Position numbers and translations under genes: made by a program. A DNA stretch of 64,000 nt, from NCBI RefSeq assembly GCF_005404815.1, contig NZ_BJDF01000006.1, positions 62,001 to 126,000 of the forward strand, read 5' to 3'. This DNA comes from Companilactobacillus huachuanensis (GTDB lineage Bacteria > Bacillota > Bacilli > Lactobacillales > Lactobacillaceae). Of the stretch, positions 9,117 to 18,497 are shown piece by piece (the stretch's first letter is position 1; each line of letters starts with the position of its first letter). Under the pieces are notes generated by a model, which was not told the origin of the DNA, did no database searches, and saw only the letters and a program-made list of their open reading frames with translations.

Positions 9117-10451
9117 ATGGATCTAGATAATCGAATTATAGATGTAGTAAAAAAAGTTTTACAACAATATCATGCTCAAAGGGTTTTGATTGCCGTCTCC
9201 GGTGGAGTTGATTCAATGGTCTTGTTGAATGTTATCGCCCAAATTTTGCCACGAGATAAGTTTGCCGTCGTCAATGTTGATCATGATCTACGGCCAGAAA
9301 GCAGTGCTGAAGTTGCTTTTGTCCAAGACGGTTGTGTTAAAAATGATTATCAATTTTTTACCACTAAGTGGGAAAATCAACCGAGTGATGATATTGGTAT
9401 GGAAGCGTCAGCTCGCAAGTTTAGGTACGGATTTTTTAAAAAGATTATGGCATCGGGGCATTTTGATACGTTATTGACAGCGCATCATGGCAACGATTTG
9501 GCTGAGAATATTTTGATGAAATTGATTCGTTCAGGTAATGCATTTGAAGTCGTTAGTTTGAAAGAACAACGTCCTTTTGGAGAGTCTGGACAAATTTTAC
9601 GACCATTGTTGGATTTTTCTAAACGTGAATTATCTGAATATGCGGATATCCATAATATAAAACATGTTCAGGACGAAACTAACTTTGATAATATAACGTT
9701 AAGAAATCGACTTCGAAATAATATCTTCCCTGAATTACAAAAGGAGAATGGTCAGATGCTGGCACATTTCCGCTTTTTTGACCAGCAATTAACAGCTTTG
9801 ATTAGTCTTGCAAAGCAGCAATTCAGCCAAACTGAAACTGAAATGTCGTTGGAAGAGTCACCGCAAAAAATTATCGGTTTGATAAAACCGATATTAAAAT
9901 TAGATGCTGACCAACAAACGTTATTCTGGGGTAATTTTTTTACGAAGCGAAGACTTGATATTTCAATCAGTAATCGTCAAATTAGGCAAATCATTGAAAT
10001 CGTCTGTTCAGATGACGCTAATGCTGCAATCAATTTAGAAGATTCTTGGCAATTTATTCGAACTTATGACCAGTTTGTTGTCAAAAAAATAGCGCCACAA
10101 GTATTAACTGAGCTCGTAGTGCCTCTGAATAAAAAAATAATATGGAATCATAAAACTTTGACCGTGACAGCTGACGATAATGATTACACATTAGCTGTTG
10201 AGAGTATTCCAGAGACGATTACATTGAGAACACGCCGTGCCGGTGATAAGTTGCTTTTGTCGAATGGCCGCCATCAAAAATTAAATAAACGTTTTATAAA
10301 TGAAAAAGTTCCTGCTTATGAACGTGATGATTATTTAGTTTTATTATTTGATAATCAGATAGTTTGGGTTGAAAAAATTTATAATTTGGGTGATTATTTA
10401 CAAAAAGGTAAAAATCATTACAAAATTAACTTTGTTGAGGTAAAAGAATGA
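9117..10451 (+). CDS. tilS: tRNA(Ile)-lysidine synthetase
   Basis: Converts C34 of the CAU-anticodon tRNA-Ile to lysidine using ATP and lysine, so that it reads AUA. The protein is 444 residues. The N-terminal PP-loop AVSGGVDSM (residues 26-34) is followed by [18 protein letters not shown], and the C-terminal TilS domain contains [12 protein letters not shown]. The ATG at 9117 is chosen over an in-frame TTG-type start at 9102 because the strong site GGAGGGG lies between them. It overlaps hpt by 4 bp, the common tilS-hpt-ftsH order. Confidence 0.96.
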   Translation: MDLDNRIIDVVKKVLQQYHAQRVLIAVSGGVDSMVLLNVIAQILPRDKFAVVNVDHDLRPESSAEVAFVQDGCVKNDYQFFTTKWENQPSDDIGMEASARKFRYGFFKKIMASGHFDTLLTAHHGNDLAENILMKLIRSGNAFEVVSLKEQRPFGESGQILRPLLDFSKRELSEYADIHNIKHVQDETNFDNITLRNRLRNNIFPELQKENGQMLAHFRFFDQQLTALISLAKQQFSQTETEMSLEESPQKIIGLIKPILKLDADQQTLFWGNFFTKRRLDISISNRQIRQIIEIVCSDDANAAINLEDSWQFIRTYDQFVVKKIAPQVLTELVVPLNKKIIWNHKTLTVTADDNDYTLAVESIPETITLRTRRAGDKLLLSNGRHQKLNKRFINEKVPAYERDDYLVLLFDNQIVWVEKIYNLGDYLQKGKNHYKINFVEVKE

Positions 10452-10993
10452 ATTCAGATATTGAGAAAGTTTTAGTTTCTAAAGAGGAGATTGAAGCAGC
10501 CAACCTACGTCTTGGGAAACAATTAACTGAAGAATACCGTGGGAAGAATCCGTTGTTTGTCTGTATCTTACGTGGTGCCGCCATGTTTATGATGGATCTA
10601 GTTAAGCAACTGGATCTTGAAATGGAATATGATTTCATGGACGTCTCCAGTTATGGTGGTGAAAATACTGTGACAACGGGTGATGTTCGAATTATTAAGG
10701 ATTTGGATACACCGATTCGTGATCGTGATGTCGTTATTATTGAAGACATTATTGATACTGGATACACTTTGGATCGTCTGAAGGAACTTTTTGATGCTCG
10801 TTATGCTAAATCCGTTAAGATTGTTTCATTCTTGGATAAACCTGCGCGTCGAATCAAGCATGTCAAAGTTGATTATGTTGGTGTTCAAATTCCTGATGAA
10901 TTCGTTGTGGGTTATGGAATGGATTATAATGAGCATTATCGTAATTTACCTTATGTGGGTGTATTGAAACGAGAGGTATATAGCACAAAATAA
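10448..10993 (+). CDS. hpt: Hypoxanthine phosphoribosyltransferase
   Basis: Purine salvage enzyme that makes IMP or GMP from hypoxanthine or guanine plus PRPP. The 181 residues are the normal length. The PRPP-binding motif [14 protein letters not shown] is intact, with the flexible-loop region [10 protein letters not shown] upstream and [21 protein letters not shown] near the end. The ATG overlaps the tilS stop (ATGA-type junction), indicating translational coupling. The next gene, ftsH, has its own spacer. Confidence 0.96.
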   Translation: MNSDIEKVLVSKEEIEAANLRLGKQLTEEYRGKNPLFVCILRGAAMFMMDLVKQLDLEMEYDFMDVSSYGGENTVTTGDVRIIKDLDTPIRDRDVVIIEDIIDTGYTLDRLKELFDARYAKSVKIVSFLDKPARRIKHVKVDYVGVQIPDEFVVGYGMDYNEHYRNLPYVGVLKREVYSTK

Positions 10994-11036
10994 TTTAGTT
11001 AGAGTTACAATTATTATTGTGTTACTGTTCACCAAT

Positions 11037-11051
11037 GTTACAATATGTAAC
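11037..11051. promoter_or_regulatory. Palindrome upstream of ftsH
   Basis: A 15-bp site reads GTTAC-AATAT-GTAAC, a perfect 5-bp dyad with a symmetric-looking centre. It overlaps a possible -10 (TACAAT, 11039-11044) preceded by TTGTGT 16 nt upstream. It could be an operator or part of the promoter; no regulator is identified. Confidence 0.4.
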
Positions 11052-11075
11052 GTCTAAGTAATTAGGAGGAAATGT

Positions 11076-13277
11076 ATGAAAAATAATCGAAATAGGTTAA
11101 TCAATAATAGCCTGTTTTACATCTTGCTCTTTGTTGTTTTGGTTCTTGCAGCGAGTTGGTTTGCTGGTGGTCAATCCTCAGACCAATCAAAAACATTAAG
11201 CCAAGACCAATTCATCACACAATTGAAGCAAGGTAAAGTGAAAAACTTCAAGCTAGAGCCTATTGGTGGAGCTTATCAAGTAAACGGTGAATACAAGAAA
11301 GCTCAAAAAGCTGAAACAACTCGTTCCGTTTCTTTGTTCAGCCGTAACCAAGCTACTACTACTAGTGAAGTAACTTCATTTAGTTCAACTGTTTTGCCTA
11401 ACAACGATACGTTAAAGATGATCAATAGTGCCGCAATGGCTAAGGGAGTTAAAACTACAGCTGCTCCTAAGTCACAGTCCGGACAATGGATTTCATTGAT
11501 CTTAACGGTTATTGTTCCATTTGCATTATTCTTCTTTATAATCTTTGCAATGATGGGCCGAGGAGGCCAAGGTGGTGGCGGTGCAAACCGTGTCATGAAC
11601 TTTGGTAAATCCAAGGTTAAACCAGAAGATCCAAAGAAAAATAAAGTTAGATTTTCTGATGTTGCCGGTGCTGAAGAAGAAAAACAAGAACTTGTTGAAG
11701 TTGTTGAATTTCTAAAAGATCCAAGAAAATTTGTCTCCTTAGGTGCCCGAATACCAGCTGGTGTTCTTCTAGAGGGTCCTCCCGGGACTGGTAAAACTTT
11801 ACTAGCTAAGGCTGTTGCTGGTGAAGCTAAAGTTCCTTTCTATTCAATCTCTGGTTCAGATTTCGTTGAAATGTTTGTTGGTGTTGGTGCATCACGTGTT
11901 CGTGACTTGTTCGAAAATGCCAAAAAAGACGCTCCATCAATCATCTTTATTGATGAAATTGATGCCGTTGGTCGTCAACGTGGTTCTGGTACCGGTGGTG
12001 GTAATGATGAACGTGAACAAACTCTTAACCAATTATTGATTGAGATGGATGGATTTACAGGTAATGAAGGTGTCATCGTTATGGCTGCTACTAACCGTTC
12101 CGATGTACTTGATCCTGCCTTGTTACGTCCAGGTCGTTTTGACAGAAAGATTCTTGTTGGTCGTCCTGACGTTAAAGGCCGTGAAGCTATTCTTAAAGTT
12201 CACGCTAAGAACAAACCATTTACAGATGATGTTGATTTGAAAGCAATTGCTCAACAAACTCCAGGTTTTGCTGGTGCTGATCTTGAAAACTTACTTAATG
12301 AAGCTGCACTTGTTGCTGCAAGACGTGGTAAGCAAAAGATTGATCCAACTGACCTTGATGAAGCTGAAGATCGTGTTATTGCAGGTCCAGCTAAGAAGAA
12401 CCGTGTTATTCCTGAACAAGAACGTCACACAGTGGCTTACCACGAAGCAGGACATGCTTTAATTGGTTTGGTATTGAGTGATTCTCGAGTTGTTAGAAAG
12501 GTTACCATCGTACCTCGTGGACGTGCCGGCGGTTACGCTATCATGCTTCCTAAGGATGATCAAAACCTTGCTACTAAGAAGGAATTGAACGAACAAATTA
12601 CTGGATTACTTGGTGGTCGTACAGCCGAAGAGATTATCGTCGGTCAACCTTCATCAGGTGCTTCAAATGACTTTGAACAAGCAACACAAATTGCTCGTAC
12701 AATGGTTACTGAATATGGTATGACAGATCGTTTAGGTACTGTTCAACTTGAAAAGAATGGTCAACCATTCAGTGGCGGTAATTACCGTGCTGAACCAGCA
12801 TATTCACAAGATACTGCTATGGCTATTGATCAAGAAGTTAAACGCATTATCGATGAAGATCACGAACGTGCTAGAGAAATTCTTCAATCACATCGTGAAC
12901 AACATAAGATTATTGCCGAGGCTTTGTTGAAGTATGAAACACTTGATGAAAAGGAAATCTTGAGTTTGTATAACACAGGAGCAATGCCTGCAAACGATGC
13001 AAATCAACAATTCCCAAGTGAAAGTGCTGCAACATTTGAACAAGCTAAGAAGGCTGCTGAAGCCAAAGATGCTGCTAAACAAAAATCAGAAGAATCAACT
13101 AAAGATGATTCATCAACATCAGATGATACTGACGTTGATAAAACAGCATACCCTTCAGAAAATGTTGATAAACCAGCTGATGATACTAAATCAGATACTG
13201 ATTCATCTAATGACAATTCTAAGGATAATAATTCTGACGATTCAAACAGCAACAATGATGATAATAATAATCAATAA
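11076..13277 (+). CDS. ftsH: ATP-dependent membrane metalloprotease FtsH
   Basis: Hexameric membrane AAA+ protease that degrades membrane and regulatory proteins. The 733 residues have two N-terminal membrane segments (about 12-30 and 138-160) around an extracytoplasmic domain, Walker A GPPGTGKT (234-241), Walker B IIFIDEID, the second region of homology [18 protein letters not shown], and the zinc motif HEAGH (456-460). The last 90 or so residues form a low-complexity tail rich in Asp, Ser, Asn and Lys, longer than in most relatives. ATG start after AGGAGG. Confidence 0.97.
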   Translation: MKNNRNRLINNSLFYILLFVVLVLAASWFAGGQSSDQSKTLSQDQFITQLKQGKVKNFKLEPIGGAYQVNGEYKKAQKAETTRSVSLFSRNQATTTSEVTSFSSTVLPNNDTLKMINSAAMAKGVKTTAAPKSQSGQWISLILTVIVPFALFFFIIFAMMGRGGQGGGGANRVMNFGKSKVKPEDPKKNKVRFSDVAGAEEEKQELVEVVEFLKDPRKFVSLGARIPAGVLLEGPPGTGKTLLAKAVAGEAKVPFYSISGSDFVEMFVGVGASRVRDLFENAKKDAPSIIFIDEIDAVGRQRGSGTGGGNDEREQTLNQLLIEMDGFTGNEGVIVMAATNRSDVLDPALLRPGRFDRKILVGRPDVKGREAILKVHAKNKPFTDDVDLKAIAQQTPGFAGADLENLLNEAALVAARRGKQKIDPTDLDEAEDRVIAGPAKKNRVIPEQERHTVAYHEAGHALIGLVLSDSRVVRKVTIVPRGRAGGYAIMLPKDDQNLATKKELNEQITGLLGGRTAEEIIVGQPSSGASNDFEQATQIARTMVTEYGMTDRLGTVQLEKNGQPFSGGNYRAEPAYSQDTAMAIDQEVKRIIDEDHERAREILQSHREQHKIIAEALLKYETLDEKEILSLYNTGAMPANDANQQFPSESAATFEQAKKAAEAKDAAKQKSEESTKDDSSTSDDTDVDKTAYPSENVDKPADDTKSDTDSSNDNSKDNNSDDSNSNNDDNNNQ

Positions 13278-13286
13278 TAATCAATC

Positions 13287-13317
13287 AAAAAAAGCGACTC
13301 GAGAGAGTCGCTTTTTT
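13287..13317 (+). terminator. Terminator after ftsH
   Basis: AAAAAGCGACTC, loop GAGA, GAGTCGCTTTTTT. The stem is perfect and flanked by A and T runs, so it may work in both directions. The hslO Shine-Dalgarno starts only a few bases later. Confidence 0.9.
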
Positions 13318-13334
13318 GAACGGAGGAATCAAAT

Positions 13335-14216
13335 ATGACGGATACTTTAACCAAAGCAGTTTCAACTAATGGTAAATTTCGTGCTTATGTTGTAAACGCT
13401 ACAGAAATGATTCAAGAGGCACAGAAGCGTCATGATACATGGAGAAACTCAAGTGCTGCTTTAGGCAGGACCATGGTTGGGTCACTATTAGTTGCCACTT
13501 CAACTTTAAAAGAGGATGAAGTTTTGACAACAAGAGTACAAGGTGATGGACCAGTCGGAACAATTGTTGTTGATGCTAATGCTAAAGGTGATGTTAAAGG
13601 ATATATTTCCAATCCACATATTGCTTTGAAGGCTAGAGAAGATGGACACATAGATGTTAAAGCAGCCGTCGGAACTAAAGGTACATTGAGCATCACTAAA
13701 GATTTACATTTGAAAGCACCATTTACCGGCTCAGTGCCATTAGTCTCTGGAGAAATTGGGATGGACTTTGCGTATTATATGGCAAAATCTGAACAAATAC
13801 CTTCAGCAATCGGTGTGTCGGTTTTCGTAAATCCTAACGAAACTATCGGAGCTGCCGGCGGCTTTTTGATTCAAACGTTACCAGGAGCAACAGATGCAGA
13901 TATTGATAAAATTGAAGCCAATTTAAAAGTTGTCCCCAACATTTCGACGTTGCTGAAAGAGGATTTGAGTAATAAAGACATCATGGAAAAAATTATGAAT
14001 GGTGTTGAAATGAAGTATCTTCAAGACATGCCAGTCCAATTTCAATGTGACTGTTCCAAAGAAAGATTTTCAAAAGCTTTAGCAACACTTTCAAGAGCAG
14101 AATTGCAAGCAATGATCAAAGAAAATCATGGTGCTGAAACAGTCTGCAAGTTCTGTGGCAACAAGTACCAATTCTCAGAAGCAGAACTTAAAGATATCGT
14201 TGCTAACAAAGACTAA
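13335..14216 (+). CDS. hslO: Redox-regulated chaperone Hsp33
   Basis: Cytoplasmic holdase activated when its four zinc-binding cysteines are oxidised. It has 293 residues, normal for the family, and the C-terminal zinc centre is complete: CDC at 238-240 and CKFC at 271-274. The N-terminal domain shows LGRTMVGSLLVATSTLK and GDGPVGTIVVDANAKG. ATG start after CGGAGGAATCAAAT. It lies just after the ftsH terminator, so expression may depend on read-through or on a promoter not recognised here. Confidence 0.97.
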   Translation: MTDTLTKAVSTNGKFRAYVVNATEMIQEAQKRHDTWRNSSAALGRTMVGSLLVATSTLKEDEVLTTRVQGDGPVGTIVVDANAKGDVKGYISNPHIALKAREDGHIDVKAAVGTKGTLSITKDLHLKAPFTGSVPLVSGEIGMDFAYYMAKSEQIPSAIGVSVFVNPNETIGAAGGFLIQTLPGATDADIDKIEANLKVVPNISTLLKEDLSNKDIMEKIMNGVEMKYLQDMPVQFQCDCSKERFSKALATLSRAELQAMIKENHGAETVCKFCGNKYQFSEAELKDIVANKD

Positions 14217-14240
14217 AGTATAAAATTTAATTTACCAAAT

Positions 14241-14373
14241 ACATGTGGTGCTAGTTAAGTATGCCGTCTACAGAGCTGGAAAATATTCATTAGCTGTGCG
14301 GAACGGTCTGAGCCAAAATACGGTCTCGAATCGGTCCGCATAGCAGGTTAATACTCTCGGTTCTGGAGACGGC
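14241..14373 (+). repeat. Short repeat form with two outer-type ends (copy D)
   Basis: The 133-bp unit begins with the terminal sequence ACATGTGGTGCTAGTTAAG, then GCCGTCTACAGAGC, and ends in GGTTCTGGAGACGGC. Both ends are therefore the outer type. Between them lie only the outer stem, the TGCGGA/TCCGCA stem and one hairpin (TGAGCC/GGTCTCG); the two other hairpins of long copies are absent. It looks like the outer ends of an inverted pair joined together. It lies between hslO and dusB. Confidence 0.8.
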
Positions 14374-14400
14374 AAAAAAGAAAGAACCGTCAGTTTATCA

Positions 14401-14430
14401 TTGTCTTTTAGGTAGAAAATTTGTTATTAT
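14401..14430 (+). promoter_or_regulatory. dusB-lysS promoter
   Basis: -35 TTGTCT (14401-14406), an 18-nt spacer and -10 TATTAT (14425-14430), 36 nt before the dusB ATG and just after repeat D. Confidence 0.6.
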
Positions 14431-14465
14431 TACGAGTTGTAATCGAATAATAAGAGGTAAAAAGC

Positions 14466-15470
14466 ATGGAGTGGAAAATAGGCAACGTAACAATTCCTAA
14501 TCAAATTGTCGTTGCACCTATGGCAGGTATTACCAATTCGTCCTTTCGAGTTACGGCTAAAGAATTTGGTGCAGGATTAGTTGTCTGTGAAATGATCAGT
14601 GATCAGGGTATTAAGTACCGCAATCTAAAGACTTTGGGCATGATGTTCGTTGATCCGAAAGAACATCCAGTCAGTATTCAAGTTTTTGGTGGTACGACTG
14701 AATCTTTGGTCAATGCTGCTAAGTATGTAGCTGAAAATACGGGTGCCAATATTATTGATATTAATATGGGCTGTCCAGTGAAAAAGGTTACTAAGATTGG
14801 TGCTGGCTCAAGCTGGCTTCGTGATCCTGATAAACTTTATAATATGGTCCGAGAGGTTACTTCAGCTGTTAACAAACCAGTTACCGTAAAAATGCGGACT
14901 GGTTGGGACGGTGACCATATTCTGGCTGTTGAAAATGCTTTGGCAGCTCAAGAAGCTGGAGCAGCGGCAGTGGCAATGCATGGACGGACCAAATCACAAA
15001 TGTATTCTGGCCATTCCGACTGGGAACTTTTACATGAAGTAGCTCAACATTTAACTATTCCATTTATTGGTAATGGTGATGTTAAGACGCCTCAAGACGC
15101 CAAGACAATGATTGATGAAGTAGGCGCTGATGCTGTAATGGTTGGCCGGGCAGTCCTCGGTAACCTATGGCTTTTAAATAAAATGAACCATTATTTGGAA
15201 ACTGGCGAGATACTTCCTGAACCAAGTGTTGGAGAAAAAATTAATATAGCTAAACTTCAACTCCAACGTCTGGTAGACTTAAAAGGTGAGCATGTTGGTG
15301 TTCCAGAATTTCGTCAACAGGCAGCATATTATCTAAAGGGGATTCCCCACGCAGTCAGAACTCGTGCTAAAGTAATGAATGAAGATTCGATGCAGGAAGT
15401 TTTTGACACATTAGATCAATTTGTTGAAAGTTACGAACAACGAGAAGCGAGATCTTCAAAAATTTCGTAG
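14466..15470 (+). CDS. dusB: tRNA-dihydrouridine synthase DusB
   Basis: FMN- and NADPH-dependent enzyme that reduces specific uridines in tRNA to dihydrouridine. The 334-residue TIM-barrel protein has PMAGITNSSFR at the N-terminus, the active-site cysteine in NMGCPVKKV (Cys103), TVKMRTGWD, AMHGRTKSQMY and the FMN-phosphate site GNGDV...VMVGRA. ATG start after AAGAGG. It lies 15 nt before lysS, the usual dusB-lysS pairing. Assignment to DusB rather than another Dus class follows from locus and from similarity to Firmicute homologues. Confidence 0.95.
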   Translation: MEWKIGNVTIPNQIVVAPMAGITNSSFRVTAKEFGAGLVVCEMISDQGIKYRNLKTLGMMFVDPKEHPVSIQVFGGTTESLVNAAKYVAENTGANIIDINMGCPVKKVTKIGAGSSWLRDPDKLYNMVREVTSAVNKPVTVKMRTGWDGDHILAVENALAAQEAGAAAVAMHGRTKSQMYSGHSDWELLHEVAQHLTIPFIGNGDVKTPQDAKTMIDEVGADAVMVGRAVLGNLWLLNKMNHYLETGEILPEPSVGEKINIAKLQLQRLVDLKGEHVGVPEFRQQAAYYLKGIPHAVRTRAKVMNEDSMQEVFDTLDQFVESYEQREARSSKIS

Positions 15471-17030
<1,560 letters not shown>

Positions 17031-17120
17031 ATTTTAATGTAAGTAAAACCTGTAATTAGATTTAGATTCTTTTTCAAATTTGGTTATAAGGGAGAACATT
17101 ACAGAAGTATCATTGTCTGA

Positions 17121-17180
17121 TTAGTAATACGAACAAAGAAGTTGTCCACTTAGGATAGCTTCTTTTTTTCGTATTACTAA
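17121..17180 (+). terminator. Terminator after lysS
   Basis: Nested hairpin: inner AAGAAG/CTTCTT followed by T7, enclosed by TTAGTAATACGAA (17121-17133) pairing with CGTATTACTAA (17170-17180). It lies 90 nt after the lysS stop; the sequence before it has no credible ORF. Confidence 0.75.
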
Positions 17181-17186
17181 ATATTG

Positions 17187-17326
17187 AACTAAAGGTTGAA
17201 AGTTTAATTAAGTATGCCGTTTCCAGAGCTGAGAGTATTCAATTGCTGCACGGAACGGCCCGAGACCGAACCTCAGGCTTGAACCGGTCCGCATAGCAGG
17301 TTAATATTCTCAGCTGTGGAGATGGC
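17187..17326 (+). repeat. Short repeat form with two outer-type ends (copy E)
   Basis: The core 17216-17326 starts GCCGTTTCCAGAGCTGAGAG and ends CTCAGCTGTGGAGATGGC, so both ends are outer type, as in the hslO-dusB copy. The left half closely matches core B and the right half matches the right ends of cores C and H. The left flank (ACTAAAGGTTGAAAGTTTAA) is the reverse complement of the flank at 58931-58955. It lies between the lysS terminator and the tRNA promoter. Confidence 0.8.
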
Positions 17327-17350
17327 ACCCAAAATTAATTAAAAATTCTG

Positions 17351-17380
17351 TTGACAGTTTTCTAGCTCAAAAGGTATACT
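17351..17380 (+). promoter_or_regulatory. tRNA cluster promoter
   Basis: Perfect -35 TTGACA (17351-17356), an 18-nt spacer and -10 TATACT (17375-17380), 30 nt before the first tRNA. Confidence 0.8.
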
Positions 17381-17409
17381 AATATAGTTGTTTCAAACGA
17401 AACACATAT

Positions 17410-17482
17410 GGAGGATTAGCTCAGCTGGGAGAGCATCTGCCTTACAAGCAGGAGGTCACAGGTTCGATCCCTGTATCCTCCA
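17410..17482 (+). tRNA. tRNA-Val (anticodon TAC)
   Basis: Cloverleaf with acceptor GGAGGAT/ATCCTCC, D-loop AGCTCAGCTGGGAGAGC, anticodon TAC in CTTACAA, and TpsiC GGTTCGATC. CCA is not encoded: the next bases after the discriminator A are TTA. First of four tRNAs. Confidence 0.95.
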
Positions 17483-17520
17483 TTAAGCAAAATGCTTAGT
17501 GGAATGTAATAAGTTTTTTG

Positions 17521-17603
17521 CGGGTGTGGCGGAATTGGCAGACGCGCTAGATTTAGGTTCTAGTGTCCAGTGGACATGAAGGTTCAAGTCCTTTCACCCG
17601 TAT
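17521..17603 (+). tRNA. tRNA-Leu (anticodon TAG)
   Basis: Class II tRNA with a long variable arm (GTGTCCAGTGGACATG region). Acceptor GCGGGTG pairs with CACCCGT. The anticodon loop TTTAGGT gives TAG. The TpsiC is GGTTCAAGTCC. CCA is not encoded. Confidence 0.93.
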
Positions 17604-17665
17604 TAATAATTGGTCTTGCAAAATGATTAATTATTATGTATTATGTTAATTGTTGTTGACATAAT

Positions 17666-17738
17666 GCCGACTTAGCTCAGTTGGCAGAGCACCTGTCTTG
17701 TAAACAGGGGGTCGGAGGTTCGAATCCTCTAGTCGGCA
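17666..17738 (+). tRNA. tRNA-Thr (anticodon TGT)
   Basis: Acceptor GCCGACT/AGTCGGC, D-arm AGCTCAGTTGGCAGAGC, anticodon TGT in CTTGTAA, TpsiC GGTTCGAATCC. The 3' CCA is not encoded. Confidence 0.95.
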
Positions 17739-17748
17739 TCGTCATAAT

Positions 17749-17820
17749 GCGGAAGTAGTTCAGTGGTAGAACATCACCTTGCCATGGTGGGGGTCGCGGG
17801 TTCGAATCCCGTCTTCCGCT
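17749..17820 (+). tRNA. tRNA-Gly (anticodon GCC)
   Basis: Acceptor GCGGAAG/CTTCCGC, D-arm AGTTCAGTGGTAGAAC, anticodon GCC in TTGCCAT, TpsiC GGTTCGAATCC. The 3' CCA is not encoded. Last of the cluster; only ten bases separate it from the Thr gene. Confidence 0.95.
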
Positions 17821-17844
17821 TTAGAGAAATTGATAAATAAAAGG

Positions 17845-17883
17845 GTAATTAATTCTAAACGTAGAATTGATTACTTTTTTTTC
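17845..17883 (+). terminator. Terminator of the tRNA cluster
   Basis: GTAATTAATTCTA, loop AACG, TAGAATTGATTAC followed by T8. One mismatch in a 13-bp stem. Confidence 0.88.
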
Positions 17884-18011
17884 GTTCTCTAAAAATAAAT
17901 CTAGCATATATGTATATCTGAATTGAGTATATTAATTCCTTGAATGTGGTACGATTCTTAAAGAGGGCAATTATTTTTATACTTTTTGCCCCCTCCGTCA
18001 TACCTAATAAG

Positions 18012-18419
18012 TAGTGCGTGGTGCTAGTTATTCGTAGCAATTGTATTTTAGAATCTGAAGATTGAAAGGCGAAAATTAATCTAATCATTGTTATTACAGC
18101 CTTAGAACTAATTTATTTAAACAGCTAAAAAATCTTTGTTTTATATTGTTCCTGCTATTAAAAATAAACTAGTTGGAAGAGATGAGAGTATTCATTTGCA
18201 GCGAAAGTGGCGTTAGGACTTTAGTCCTTACGCCACCGGGCGCGTTGAAGACTCGCGGATTTTGCGAGGCTTCAACCGAGGTCTGAGACCGCACTTTGGC
18301 TCAGGCCGTTCCGCGCAGCAATTGAATACTCTCATCTCTGGAAACGGCATACTTATCTAAACTCTCAACCTTCAGTTTAGAATTTAAAATAGACGGATAT
18401 TTAACTAGCACCACACGTA
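18012..18419 (-). repeat. Structured repeat with outer terminal inverted repeats (copy F)
   Basis: The left terminus GTGCGTGGTGCTAGTTA (18014-18030) and right terminus TAACTAGCACCACACGTAA (18402-18420) are inverted repeats sharing TGGTGCTAGTTA. The core lies at 18168-18349 with outer stem AGAGATGAGAGTATTCA/TGAATACTCTCATCTCT, perfectly paired with a C-G to A-T change relative to core B. Hairpins are GTTAGGAC/GTCCTTAC, GACTCGC/GCGAGGC and TGAGACC/GGCTCA. Another hairpin, CTAAACT/AGTTTAG, lies at 18357-18380. It fills the gap between the tRNA genes and clpC; no gene is visible there. Confidence 0.82.
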
Positions 18420-18433
18420 ATAAGATAAATTAA

Positions 18434-18461
18434 TTGCTTTTTTAGAAAACACAATTATACT
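18434..18461 (+). promoter_or_regulatory. clpC promoter
   Basis: -35 TTGCTT (18434-18439), a 16-nt spacer and -10 TATACT (18456-18461), 36 nt before the ATG. No CtsR-type tandem GGTCAAA heptads are visible nearby. Confidence 0.55.
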
Positions 18462-18497
18462 TTCTAAACAGACACTTAAAAAGTAGAGGTAACATTA

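Noticed and set aside
13004-13255. An 83-codon minus-strand Ser/Leu-rich ORF opposite the end of ftsH
   Set aside because: It is the antisense shadow of the low-complexity FtsH tail and has no ribosome-binding site.
17604-18497. rRNA operon next to the tRNA genes
   Set aside because: No 16S, 23S or 5S sequence is present; the region contains only tRNAs, a terminator and a repeat.
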